Assembly (NCBI GenBank): GCA_004369045.1
Contig: ML213513.1
Coordinates: forward strand, 660,968-724,967
Direction: 5' to 3'
Source of the DNA: Heliocybe sulcata
Taxonomy: Eukaryota; Basidiomycota; Agaricomycetes; Gloeophyllales; Gloeophyllaceae
DNA: 64,000 bases
In this document: piece after piece, positions 50,399-61,830 of the stretch
Position numbering within the stretch: position 1 is the stretch's first letter
Layout: each line of letters begins with the position of its first letter
Made by a program: the position numbers and the translations under genes
Notes under the pieces: generated by a model
Told to the model about the DNA's origin: nothing
The model's input: only the letters and a program-made list of their open reading frames with translations
The model's database searches: none

Positions 50399-52502
50399 AG
50401 ATCTATGGGAGGCATGAGACGTCTCGCCTAAAGATCATCCAGATTCAGGTCATTACAGGTAGACACATGGGGTAAGCGAAGAGGTCACATACGCGCGAGA
50501 CGTTCTCCACCGTCGTAGTCAGCGTCGGCACGACCGTCGTGGTGCTTGGAGCTAAGCGACTTGAACATGACGCAGGGGACGTGTTATTCTTCGCTCAAGC
50601 TATAGGTCGCGTAGCAGGTACGAGTGATGAGCCAAGGGGGAAGCACCTAGGTCCAAAGCAGTCGCTGTTAGGGTCTATAAGGGTTTCTCAGCGCTACTGG
50701 AGGGTCTCGAATGGTCCTGCCTGTGAGAAAATACAAAACCATGGCTGCAATGTCAGTTCACGGCACGGGGATGTAAACAATACCGTTGGAAGCGAGCATC
50801 ATCGCTCAGCGGAGCACATCAGGAATCAGTTCTAGGGTGGAAACGTGTAGTATCCGCTTCCTGCGCACGTCTGGGGCTCTCTCAGAACGCGGTCATTCAG
50901 TAAACGGACTTTCACCTATCCGGCTTCACAAAGAGTGAAGTGGAACCTTGTCCAATGTGCCTCCGCGAAGCCTCACGCGTTGTCCATGAGGACGAAAGGC
51001 GCTGAGAAATTTGGAGCTCAGCGTCTTTGCGCAATCTTGTTCCGACAGGTAGGCATAGAGATTCCTAATTAAGTTGGCCTTTCCACAAGCGCAGCGGCCA
51101 GTTGAGATTCGAGCTGTCCAGCCTCGAGGATTTCATGGCGCTCGAGACAGTGGGGCAACGTGAGAACATACCGGATTTCAACGATCTCTTCTGCAATCAT
51201 CGTTCGTCAGTTGACGACCACGTTTCTCCTGGAGAGTCTATAGATGGTGGACGCCTGAACATGCCGCCTAAGCCATGTAGTCGGGAGGCGATGTATCTCT
51301 CCCTGTTCATGAACGCTGCCAGGAATCTTTATTGATCATGGACCAGCGCCTGTCGAATGCAGCGCACGTATTATTGTGCTTGACGTGGAGCACCGATACT
51401 TATCAGGCGCCGGGAAATGCAGCAGACGTGAGAGATCTTCAGCGCCGGGCCCTTGCTTCATCAAACTCTAGAGCCATACACGAGGAAGCACAGACTCGGG
51501 ACGTTTGTACGCAGTTCGAGCAAGGCCTTCCAAAGACCATGATACCTGTTCCAGAACATAAGCTTCTCCCCAGAGACAATATTCGGCCCGAAGAGAAGCA
51601 AAGGACATGCCAGATGTTATCATACTTGTACCGAGCATGATCACTCGCAGCGCGAGTCGATTTTCTTTCGAAATGTTCCGATGGAGCGATCAAAGGAGCA
51701 ATCGGACCAGCTTTAGCTGCAGTGATTCATTTCATTCGAAGACATGGTGACCACCCGGAAGGGTTGGATGAAGTTTGGCAGTCTAGCCTGGGATTGGAGA
51801 ATACGGTGGGTATCCTGCGACTTCACTACAGGCAGCCGTCGACGATTGATGATACTGAGATGACATCTTATAGTCTAGACCGCATCTCAAAGTAACGTGT
51901 ATCTGCGTGATGCGTGCCGACTCTTGGTGCAGTAGATAGAGTTCGGTTGGTCGTCGCATTGCTCGAGCGGAAGCTGCGGTACGGGTACGAATTCGAAGGT
52001 GAGAGTGCACTTGTACTTGCTTATAATTATTTGTGGCAGGTGGCCCCAAGCAACACGCTGATACCTGCTGATACTGTATTTGTTACGAAAGATAGCGCGA
52101 CTGACTTCCTTTGTTTTCTGCACAATATCTGCGAGATTCCGTAGTCACGATTATTGCGGTGAGTTCTTCAGACTTTAGTACCTGCCGATCCCGGTCGCTG
52201 ATCACGGATCTGAAGCTTGAAGCTTGAAGCCTGAAGCCGTTAGTCCCGAATGCAGTGTACTGCATAAACAGCTCTATGCCTCTTGGTGTACTGTGTTTTC
52301 TCGATTACGAATCAACGGGTTAGGAGCCAAGACCTGCACGACACCGCCGGTTCACACAGAGCCAACTGCACCCCTAGAATCAAACCAAGAGCTGCCATGG
52401 GAGAATCATATGATGATAACCGCGTTCTTTCAGAGTCTTATTACCTCAGTCGCTTAGACTCCAGAGCGGCGCGAGTGCACAGGCGCCGAACATTAGGCGC
52501 CG

Positions 52503-52570
52503 AGCGCTTTGCCACAGGTTGAAGCGCGAGTGGCACCCATCCTCAGGGACGCATGGTGTGGCAAAGCGCT
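52503..52570. promoter_or_regulatory. 14-bp perfect inverted repeat upstream of the zinc-finger gene
   Basis: AGCGCTTTGCCACA at 52503-52516 returns as its exact reverse complement at 52557-52570, with 40 bp between. It ends 18 bp before the TATA box, a position suited to an operator or activator site. Confidence 0.55.
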
Positions 52571-52587
52571 GTGGCGTACCTGCGCGG

Positions 52588-52594
52588 TATATAA
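52588..52594 (+). promoter_or_regulatory. TATA box of the 52.7-kb zinc-finger gene
   Basis: TATATAA, 87 bp upstream of the ATG at 52681. Confidence 0.55.
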
Positions 52595-52680
52595 GCGCTA
52601 TATTATGAGATACACCAGCCATCCACTACTCTTTCCAAGCACCGTGGACCGTTCACATCTCTCATTTCTGGTTGTACACC

Positions 52681-54160
52681 ATGGACGCTGGCGCTGATCG
52701 CGAGCAACCCTCGGACACCCCCCAGGACGGTCCTCAGCTCACTGTGGCCAACTCCGACGATAATACGACTTCTAGCGCCTTTCTAGACGCATTCGACTGG
52801 AGCAAATTCGATGTATGTGATGCCGAGTACGTTGCCTCAACCGTCCCGATTATCCTAGGTTGAACTGGAGATATAGGTGGGCTGCTTTCTGGACGGAAGG
52901 GTCGCAGGAGTCTGCTTCGGAATTAGCTCAGTGGTTCTCCGACAATAGAAACATGTAAGATCATCCTCGTCTATACGTGCTTACATCTCACCCATTTGAC
53001 AGGCACGGGTCCGGTGTCGATTTCCAAGTTCCTGCCAACGATCAGTACAGCTTCCCAATGCCGGCGGTAATTCAGCAGAAGCCTCACAGCCCGCTTTCGT
53101 TGGAAGTAGGTATACCTACCATGTCTGAGGCTCCGTCTTCCGATTCTGCTGAAGGTTTGGCTTCGTCTGCCAGCAGCGATGCTACTTCGGCTTCCTCCTG
53201 GATTCTGCCCTGCAAAGTGTACGTGGGTGATATCTTGCATCAATGATTCATCTAACTTTTCCCATAACAGTAATGGTCATGGTTCTCCTCCAGCATTCTC
53301 TGTTGGAGATGGATTTGTTGAGGTGACTGCGCCCCATTTAAGTTTGAGCTCTTGTCTGCCGTCAGGACAGACTGTCCCTGCGCTTAATCGAAGTCATCAC
53401 CACCGATACAACCCATATAATGACGTATTGGTACGAGTCTATATTGTTCCATGCAGTATACATCCAACTGACGGCTCTTATTTTTCAGAGATATCCTGGA
53501 GCATCTTGCGAGATCCGCATCAGTGGACGCAAGCAGACGCAGACATCACATGATCATACGGAAAGCGAGAACAGGTCTACATGCATCAAATTACCCCGGT
53601 GAGTCCATACCCATGCGCCTATCTCTCAGACATTGATCCGATGCTCCTGTGACAGACTTGTCCATGCAGAGAAGCTCGCGGCAAAGTCGGATGCTACAGC
53701 ATCGACCGGCCACATTGAGGCTGGTCCGACCGGCGATTCGTCACGAGAGACCATGTCAGAATCCATATTCCATCGCCAGCGTCTCCGGAACTATGTCTTG
53801 GCTGCAAACAACAGTACGCATTGCCGATGGCTTGGATGCGGGAAGCGCCTTCCCGAGGACAGGAATAAGGCTGTCGAGCACGTTCTGAAGGAGCACCTGG
53901 ACAGGCCTCTAGCTCGTCAGGGAAATGTTTGCTGCCTATGGGATGGATGCAACAAGGTTATTCCAGGAAACCAGTTTCACCGGCATCTTAGAAGCCTCGG
54001 CCACCTTGCGAGAACTCATCCTTGTCCGGCATGCGGGAAGTTATTGAGCAGGATCGATGTCGTCTATCGGCATCTGCCGACCTGCCCAGCTCTCAAGTGC
54101 TCGAAGTGTAGGAGGCAGTTTGAGACGATGGAGGCGGTAAGAAATCATGACTGCCCGTAG
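52681..54160 (+). CDS. C2H2 zinc-finger protein, long family member
   Basis: Exons 52681-52826, 52877-52954, 53003-53218, 53271-53424, 53489-53598, 53656-54160; 402 residues, all phases consistent. The N-terminal half is acidic and Ser-rich (SSAFLDAFDWSKFDVCDAE, WAAFWTEGSQESASEL). The C-terminal 120 residues hold the fingers: HCRWLGCGKRL with HVLKEH, CCLWDGCNKVI with HRHLRSLGH, CPACGKLLSRIDVVYRHL with a following Cys, and CSKCRRQFETMEAVRNHDC. The acidic front and fingers suggest a transcription factor. The exon 2 borders and FWT motif tie it to the 40.5-kb orphan, and the fingers tie it to the 44.4-kb gene. Confidence 0.83.
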
Positions 54161-54499
54161 TTCGTCTCTTGATTTGCATGATGCTTCTCTTATGCCTCTT
54201 ATGTGTACACTATCTATGATATGCTATATGACTTCATGTTATGCATAAAACTCCGTCGCCACATACCGTACGCGTCGTAACCACGTGCATATGAGCACGT
54301 GATTTACCGGGTGCTTCCGCTCCCGCCAGGGACATGATCAATGGAAGGATTGGCAGTACAACTCAAGTCCTGTATGACCTTCAAATTAGTTTGCTCGACG
54401 TTCATCTCACAACTCGCCCTGGCTCTGCTGTTCGGCGTGACGAAGGATGCTTGAAGATACAAGAACGTAGGTACAGTTATACACGATAAACCAGAGTCC
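54161..54499. other. Convergent intergenic gap
   Basis: 339 bp between two stop codons. No feature recognised. Confidence 0.45.
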
Positions 54500-56085
54500 T
54501 TAAGATGACGCTACATACGCATTGAAGTTATAATTCCTCGGGTTGGTCCGGAAGTTGAAACCATCGGGAGAAAAACGAAGAGTAGAAAGACCACCTCGAA
54601 AGATTGTTACTGACGGACTGCAGTCCTGCCTGAGAGGAACTTGCAGCTTTCCGACGCCCTCAGGCAGAGACATTTCTTCAACCGAGGGCCCGCAAGTTAC
54701 TTGCACTTCCGCTGGTGCTGTCAGTAGCACGACAACCCACAGGAAATCTTGTGTCTGCGACTCGATTGTGAGATGTGAGGAATGGGTTACACCAGTAGAC
54801 TCACCCATTCCCAGTGATCCGGCTTGCCGATCCTGTCGGGCGCATTGGCAGCAGCAGGAGCAAGTCGCGACCAGAGGAAGACTTTGTCCTTAGACACAGT
54901 AGGATAGACGCCGGTCTTGTAGGCTTGGATGTAGTACTGCAAGAGATCCAACCAGCCTATCATACGATGGAGAACTCAGCATATGGCGGACTAGAAGCAA
55001 GGGACTGTACTAACCTTGGTGATCGTAATCAGCGGTCCAGTCATCGGACCTCGACAAATCACCATGTACTGGACCAAGATAGTGAGACTCTCCGAAATCG
55101 TTCCACGTCAAAGCTTCCACAAAAGCGACAGAGTCGCGATTCTCCACTAGGTCCTCCCATCGCCTCGAGAAATGCCAGTTGTCACAGCGGAAGATAAAGT
55201 TCTTGTTGTACGTGTCTGGTCCATAATGCTGAAGCCAGGATTAATGACAACAAAGAAGGTGGGATATCCGAAGTGCTTACAGTGAAAAACCAAGGGGAGA
55301 ACGCTGCCATGTAAGATCGTCCACCGAGATGAGATATGTATTCATTATCCGGACCGAAGTTTGTATCGTAGTTCCCTTGCGGCCAAGCAGAATTCCACTA
55401 TGCCAGACCATCAACGATGAGTAGGCAAAAACACTGTGCGATTAGACTCACATTCAGAGCGCCGTCCATAACCGGTATACCCGAGAACGAAGCCGGATCC
55501 AAGAAGAAAGCTGGAACAAAGTGTACTGGCGGAAGCCCGCTCTTGATGGCGTTCTGCCAGCCCTGATTGAGGTTCCCAGTCCCGAAGCTGCAGTACTCTC
55601 CTCCGAAGGTCGACGCAAGGATCTTAGCCCCATATCTAAGCTGGCTCGGATGAGTCGCGTATCTGGTGATATAATCCCGCAGTCTGTACGCATCGCCAGC
55701 ACCGCTGCATGGGAGGGAGGTCATGTCGAACGAAAGGAAGAGCTTGAAGTTCGTGCCAGAGGCGGCTGTGTATGCGTCTGCGACTCTGGATGCTTCGTAG
55801 TCGTCTCGGCCGACGTTGAGAGCGAATGCGTCTATGCCTTTAGAAGTAGCAAGGGCGATGTCTATGCGAACGCGAAGATCAGAGATGTGAAATTGGAAGG
55901 ACGATATGAGGCCCACCTTTAGCCCAGTCTTGCACCGTATACGGTCGAGTATTGCCGACAATGAAGTGAGCGAACACCATCTTAGGCCCTACATCCCGTT
56001 CCGCCAGAGATGGCATAGCAGTGCAGAGTGCAGCATAGCTAAGTACGACTGAGACCAAGCGTCTCATCTTGACGAGGGAGACCAT
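54500..56085 (-). CDS. Secreted alpha-1,3-glucanase, glycoside hydrolase family 71
   Basis: Six exons (minus): 56085-55917, 55861-55452, 55397-55281, 55228-55015, 54956-54805, 54754-54500; 438 residues. Signal peptide at residues 1-28 (MVSLVKMRRLVSVVLSYAAL, then CTAMPS). The GH71 body starts with KMVFAHFIVGNTRPYTVQDW and continues with GIDAFALNVGRDDYEA, FKLFLSFDMTSLPC, then NKNFIFRCDNWHFSRRWEDL, and the conserved TWNDFGESHYLGP. These enzymes (mutanases) hydrolyse alpha-1,3-glucan in fungal walls, for wall remodelling or mycoparasitism. Upstream ATGs at 56121 are less likely because they lie before the signal peptide. The gene is intact. Confidence 0.94.
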
Positions 56086-56533
56086 GAGGAAGAGGCAAGA
56101 AGTATGGGGGTTGTGGATCACTTAGTCGAAGGTGTTGCGAACGAGTGGTATGCCAAAAGAATGTCGGTGACCGAGGTCGATGTGGTCGAAGGGCAAGATA
56201 GAGGGAGGGAGGACGAAGGCCCTCACCTTATTTATATGCATGACCAGCCGCAGGTCAGCCACAAGGAGGGAGCCGCGCCATGGTCCAGATACGAATACCA
56301 CTCTAGTGTCAGCCGCTAAGGACAAGCGTCAGCCATAACGAAGAAGAGACGCAGTGGTCCCGATAGAAACTTCGCCTGCTCGCCAGGAGCCCAAACCTAT
56401 CCCCGTGTTCTCTTGATCCATAGCCTAAGAAAGCACAGGACAGCATTAGATTGCGAAAAGATCTGTGATAAATTAGTAACATCGAAAGCAAAAGCAGCGC
56501 ACTCAAGACAGGAACGCGAAAGACGAAGTACTC
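56086..56533. other. Tandem intergenic gap between UBA2 and the glucanase
   Basis: 448 bp between UBA2's stop and the start of the GH71 gene, both on the minus strand. It should hold the glucanase promoter; no distinct motif seen. Confidence 0.4.
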
Positions 56534-59013
56534 TCAATCAACCTCAATGATATCATCATCCTCCACCTTCTCATTCGGCGCCTCCAGCAGCACAAGCCCA
56601 TCATCTTCCAACCGTCTCTTTTTACTCGGTGTATAGAGATTCGGCTCAGCAGTCCCGTTGGTTTTGAGCCTCTTCATAGCAGGTTCCAACTCCGTTACCT
56701 CCTCGTCGTCCGGCGCGGCGCGCTTCTTCGGCGGTGTGCTTGGTGGAGGCACCGTCACCTTGACCTTCCGCGGTGGGTCTGGGAGAGGCGAAGGTAGGAT
56801 GAGAGGACCTCCGGAATGATTCGCGCTAAAACAGCATGTCAGCGATCAACCCATAGCTATTTCAAGTCTCGAGTACGGATGACGTACGGCAGGCTGCAAA
56901 TCCCAACCTCGACCGTCGCCACCTCTCCCTCCTCGTCTACGATCGTCAAAAACTTCCCGCGTGTGACACTCAAGCTCTCCAATGTCCTCTCATTATTGTC
57001 ATCCCAATCCGGATCACTCAACACGCGCTGGGCCTCGTACACGCTCACCTCCCTCTCACTACCATCAAGTATGCCCTTCACCACCTCTCCCAACGTCACC
57101 CTTGTTGGGTCACACTGCACCGAGGTGTACGTATTACGGCAGATCCCACAGCTCATGTTCGGCGGGCTGATCATCACGGCACTGAGAGGCATAGTAGGCT
57201 TGAACTGCAGGTGAATGTTGCGCAGGGTATTGTAAGACTTTTTCAGCAAGTGCATTGCCTGGAGGACGATCAGGCCGGCGACAATCGCGTTCGTCGTGGC
57301 GATGGCCGGTATGATGTTGCCGGCCATCTCTGTGAATGCCGTTAGGACAATGTGCGACTTGACATGAGGCGCATACACCTACCCTTGATCTCCCATCGGC
57401 TCTTCCCCGCAATCCCATACGCGGCGGAACGCAAATTCGCAGCGGCGGTGACGAAATCAAGCGTGTCATCGTCATCCTTGTCAAATAATATCGTCTCCTC
57501 CCCGGCGCGCAGCCTTGCAGCCAGGCGCTCCGTACTACCCAACATCACGATCAGCCACTACCACCACCAGTAGATAGACCAGGGCAGCTCGTACCTTGAA
57601 ACGAACAGCGCCAGATTTTCCTGCAAAGACAACGCGCGCTGATCCTTCAATCCTGAGCCGGACGCACCGCTTTGCCCGTTCGTCGCCGCATGTCCGTTGC
57701 TGTTACCTTTTGCCGAACCATTCGTTGCGGGACCAGTAGCCGAGATACCCCGTAGCACGAACGTCCCCTTCTTTACCGCGTCAAAATCCAGCGGCACGGG
57801 CGGTGCGCGAGAGCGCCACATATCCGACATGGATAGGAGGTTGCGGATGTCTGAGTTGAAGACCTGTAAATCATGTTGTTAGATACGCTGGTCGTGGGAG
57901 TGTGTAGAAAAGAACTTGCCTTCTCGAATGCCATCTTTGCGGCGTTGCTAGACTTATCCTTCGATCGCAAGGCTGAACGAACGGCTTTGAAAGCTTGCGC
58001 CTCTTTCCGGAGTGTCGCGATCTCCTGTGCTACGAACATCAATAAGATAACATTTCATCACAAGGGAGGATGTCGACACCTACCGTTCTCGCCCTGTTTC
58101 TCTGCTTCATCCAGCTCTCCGCCGGCGTCCTCGTCCTCGCCGAAAAGCTGCCTGTTCCATACCATGCAGTATTCGTCCCCATGGCGAAGCGATGTCCTTA
58201 CCCTAGAAGATAGCTCTTAGCCCAGACGATGCAGTGGATCGGTTGGGAGGGTGTCGAGCGGATCGTGCAAACCGGGAATGTCTTGGGTGTAGGTTTCGAT
58301 ATACAGTCGAAACACTCCGTTCGATCCTGGAATAGGAGAGATAAGACGCGCCATGGCATGGTCGAACTTCTATCCAACCTTTAGTAGCGGCTGCACCTGG
58401 CCCAGGTACCCAGCCGTTCCTGACTCAACTAGAGGCACCTGGGTGGCCATGCACATTTTGTTTACGTGTCTTCGGGCGTCTAATGTGGGCACGTCAGCAA
58501 GTGCGCTCTGCCTGGAATATAGAGACTTACCGAGGTTGTCAAGGGCGTTGAGAACGATATCAAATCCTCTAAACCACTCCATGTCGAATTGAGGGTCCTT
58601 GATATTACCATGAATGGGGTGTAAGTGTACATTAGGGTTGAACGGGCCTGCGGTCTGCGCGGCTGTCTGCACGGTCGTGAGGCCATAATGAAGGAGTTGG
58701 AGAAGGGAATGACACACCATGGCTTTACTCTTCTTAACATCCTTCTTCCTGAATAAAAACTGGCGGTTCAGGTTTGACAAGTCTATGGTGTCGAGATCGA
58801 GCAGCGTTATTTGGCCAAAACCCGCCAGTACGAGGTTCTTTACTGCATCAAGGCATCGTCAGGGTTCTTCAAGCTAGACATCCTAATAATATAATACGTA
58901 CGTAGCTCGCAACCTATCCCTCCAGCCCCTACGAGCAATACTTTAGTCTCGGGTAGTCGCTCGGACATTTCAGGACCGAGGATGGCGCGTGCGTGCGTGT
59001 ATCTCGCAGACAT
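56534..59013 (-). CDS. UBA2: SUMO-activating enzyme E1, subunit 2
   Basis: Eleven exons (minus): 59013-58902, 58842-58718, 58666-58531, 58479-58379, 58326-58202, 58151-58084, 58029-57920, 57863-57595, 57534-57383, 57329-56888, 56825-56534; 643 residues. With Aos1 it adenylates SUMO and passes it to Ubc9. Visible: nucleotide fold [54 protein letters not shown], the zinc pair TECFDC matched later by MSCGIC, and the catalytic Cys178 in [16 protein letters not shown]. The adenylation core continues as [18 protein letters not shown]. The ubiquitin-fold domain and a basic/acidic tail ([10 protein letters not shown], ending DDDIIEVD, a SUMO-interaction-like acidic end) close the protein. Intron 57864-57919 uses AAG|GCAAGT, a GC-AG site. 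Confidence 0.96.
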
Positions 59014-60142
59014 TTTTGAAGTCCACCCATTCATTGCAGCAATATGCAATACGGTGGGTCGTCAGAAGATGTTAGATGCCAAATAGACGCGTCTACCGAT
59101 CTCGCACAGAGGAGTCGGGGAGGATTACAGTCGGATGTTCGAAATAAGCGCCCAAGGAAGATATTACAATCTGCGTGGGAATATGGACTTAGACGCGCAA
59201 AGCGCGATAGAGCGCGACGTCTCTAGCTTCTCTTATGCATGATGCATCTCCTTGGGCTTTGTTCTCTATATCCTCGCGTATTCATCTTGCTGCTCAGCGT
59301 GGTGATAGCAGTGGCTGCCTATAACAGCACTGGTGCAAGCCCCAGTATCAAGGCTCCGATCACGGCACAACCGCTCGTAAATATTCCACGGCCGCCGTAT
59401 GGCATGAAAACTTGTCTTATGCTCAGGTTCGCACCTAATGCACACTGACGGACCTCCTTGAATCACTGGCTTGTTGACTCTACTTTAAGAGAAGTCCCAG
59501 CGGAGCTAGACTGTCTCGCGTCTTATCGCGAACGATACTGCTAAATGGACCAGAGTGGACCTCTGTCTTTCCCCACTCTGCTGTATGGTCTATACTGTCA
59601 AGACTCGTGAATCGCGGTGCTTACTACGTATCCGATGTCTAAGTACTACTCTGGACAACGCCTTGCACATTAAGGTCCCTAGACCCGCTGTAAGTGAGCT
59701 ATTCCTCCAGAGTGCCCAGAACGTAAGTTCCATATATACATATATCATCCAGGTACACTAAGTTGTGTGGAGTCAGCTGCTTCATTAATCCCCAGTATTC
59801 CGGTTGCAAGCAGAGCTCGTCTGGTCTGGTCTGGTCTGCACTTCCCTGACTGATGTATTTCAGAGTATGTCACACTTTTTGCACCTCTGTTGCAACCATG
59901 CTCTATTAATCTCTGTCGCGTCGCTGCTTAGCGCTTAATACCACTTGCAATTCCCCGAATATGCTGTTATTCCGTCCGGGAGAAATGTGTCCTTTGATGG
60001 TGTACCGCAGATTATATGACTTTGCCATGTATTGCGGGAGATCAATGCTATTCTCTTTATGACTCGGACTCTGTTATTCCTGAGACGAGTTCTGTGCCTT
60101 GTCTCACTATTACCTCGCTCGTTCTCGATAAAACCACGCATC
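59014..60142. other. Intergenic, with a short TCTGG repeat
   Basis: No supported gene. A small tandem repeat of TCTGG/GTCTG lies near 59817-59838. Confidence 0.45.
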
Positions 60143-60730
60143 ATGACTTATCCAACGCCTTACTGCCAAGGCATGGCCGAGCTCCCATCTGCTGCAGAGG
60201 AACGCGCAAGCCTCTCCTCCAGCGATCCCTCCAACCCACTCGTCATTCACCTCCAACATGGCCTGGCATACACTGTTGGCTCTGCGCTGGGCTGCACGCC
60301 GCCAACGATGAACCAATGCCTCCAAGGCTTCATATCGCCAAACAAAGCAGGATTGAGTGCAGGAGCGCGTGCCTGGACGAAGCACTTCCACCGCTCACAG
60401 GCGGATGAGACCAAGGACACTGACCATGGATGGTGGGGCACACCGAAAGGACCGGTTGCGCTGCTCAATGACAGGGCACTAGAGTTATTCTGGAGGGTTA
60501 TGAACAAAGCGAGTTGGCGGAATTTGCATTGGTTGCCGCATCAAGTTCTGGCATATGAGGTGAGGGTGCCGGAGGGGTATGGGATGCGATGGTCACAAGA
60601 TTTGAGTGGTACCCAAGGAGAAGGTTTATGCTCGACAAGTGAAGGGATTAGAGAGGAACAACCATGGATTTTTCGCGGATTTGTAGAGCCCATGATGGAG
60701 GGCGGGCACGAGAAGGGTTGGAGGCGGTGA
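60143..60730 (+). CDS. Single-exon orphan protein
   Basis: 195 residues, no introns, no signal peptide or membrane segment. The sequence has conserved-looking blocks: YTVGSALGCTPPTMNQCLQG, GWWGTPKGPVALLNDRAL, HWLPHQVLAYEVRVPEGYGM, and a C-terminal FRGFVEPMMEGGHEKGWRR. I recall similar short proteins from other basidiomycetes, all of unknown function, so this looks like a genuine conserved gene. Trp/Gly/His-rich end and the phrase GMRWSQD are its clearest marks. The start at 60143 (MTYPTPYCQG) was chosen over an earlier in-frame ATG, whose extension looks non-coding. Confidence 0.72.
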   Translation: MTYPTPYCQGMAELPSAAEERASLSSSDPSNPLVIHLQHGLAYTVGSALGCTPPTMNQCLQGFISPNKAGLSAGARAWTKHFHRSQADETKDTDHGWWGTPKGPVALLNDRALELFWRVMNKASWRNLHWLPHQVLAYEVRVPEGYGMRWSQDLSGTQGEGLCSTSEGIREEQPWIFRGFVEPMMEGGHEKGWRR

Positions 60731-61358
60731 ATAACATTTCTGTAACAAGTCCACATTCCCACGAATATCCTCTCATTCTCTGCTCTCGGATTCCTGCATT
60801 TCCAGCGTTCGTTAGGGCTTGGATGAATTCACGAAGACTAGCTTGTGGAGAGCGGGCCTTCTCTACATCGACCTCCCTTTGAGCTCTTCCCGACGCACCA
60901 AATGGCCACCCGAATCCTCAGAAGTAAGTATGTCGCCAATGGTGCAGCTTAAGCACGCGACTGTGGAAGCCGCAGGGGTAAGTTGAATCCATCGCACAGC
61001 CGCATCAAACTCTGCAGGCGTCTCAGTTACTGCTATGCTCATGCATCTGCTAGGGAGCCTCAGGAACCTACTCCGGTCCCTTAAGGCTAAGTTTTGATGG
61101 CCTTGACGTCCCGGGACTTGTTGACAATGATTGTAGCTATAAGCAAAGTCGCCCGACGGCCGCTATCTCCAGCACGACCTGGATCAGTCTCAACAGCTTA
61201 GACACTTTAGCTTTTTGATGCCTCGAGCATGGGGGCCTCAGATCGTAACGCCACTCGGGAGTTGTAGGGGCAAGGAACCTATAAGAGCGACCTACAGTTT
61301 CACCATTACCTGTCATCAGGCCACCCAACCTCACTTCCTACCAGTCCACGAGCGCGCA
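60731..61358. other. Promoter interval of the cysteine-rich secreted protein
   Basis: 628 bp; TATAAGA at 61280-61286, about 73 bp before the ATG. Nothing else recognised. Confidence 0.45.
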
Positions 61359-61830
61359 ATGAAGTTCACTGCTGCCATCACCACTCTCGCCGTTGTGACC
61401 ACTGCTTTCGCCCAGACATGCGTGCAGGATGACAAGCTCGAGGTAGTGAACTACCCTGGCGGCAACGCGACCGCGTTCTGCGCTGAGTGGAAGTCTGCTT
61501 GGTGAGTAACAGTGTCTTCCTGATGCCTTGTAGAGTTGAAGAGGCTGATGAGTGGATATATCGTAGCCAGAACTACAAGCCCGCCAACACGTCCCTTGTG
61601 TTCACGGGCACAAATTGCCGCGCTGGTAACATCACGCTGCAGAACAGGGATACACAGGCGAGTGTAATATGAGTCGTTTTCACGTAGATTATTGCTGACG
61701 GTGATGTCTCATGTAGGCTTCGGTCACTTGCTCGTTCAGCGCGGATGGTGGATGCCACAAGGCCGCATTCTTCGTCGAAGTCGCGGAGGAGACTGGCGCG
61801 ACTCTCTATGGCCCCTGGACGTCTGACTAG
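61359..61830 (+). CDS. Small secreted cysteine-rich protein
   Basis: Exons 61359-61501, 61567-61657, 61717-61830; 115 residues. A signal peptide (MKFTAAITTLAVVTTAFAQ) precedes a mature chain of about 96 residues with six cysteines: TCVQD, FCAEW, SACQN, NCRAG, VTCSF and GGCHK, consistent with three disulphides. The second intron (61658-61716) begins with GC (CAG|GCGAGT); the nearby GT donor would throw the last exon out of frame and lose two cysteines. Codon use is C-rich in third positions. It is a typical small secreted/effector-type protein; no named family is recognised. Confidence 0.78.

Larger units (their letters stand above)
50399..52680. other. Gene-free stretch upstream of the zinc-finger gene
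   Basis: Open frames on the + strand at 50539-50835 and 51102-51640 are unsupported by splicing or motifs. The right end holds a strong inverted repeat and a TATA box, listed separately. Confidence 0.4.

Noticed and set aside
52212-52240. GAAGCTT-type short tandem repeat
   Set aside because: A few imperfect 7-8-bp units; slippage product, not a regulatory array.
59817-59838. TCTGG microsatellite
   Set aside because: Short simple repeat with no sign of function.
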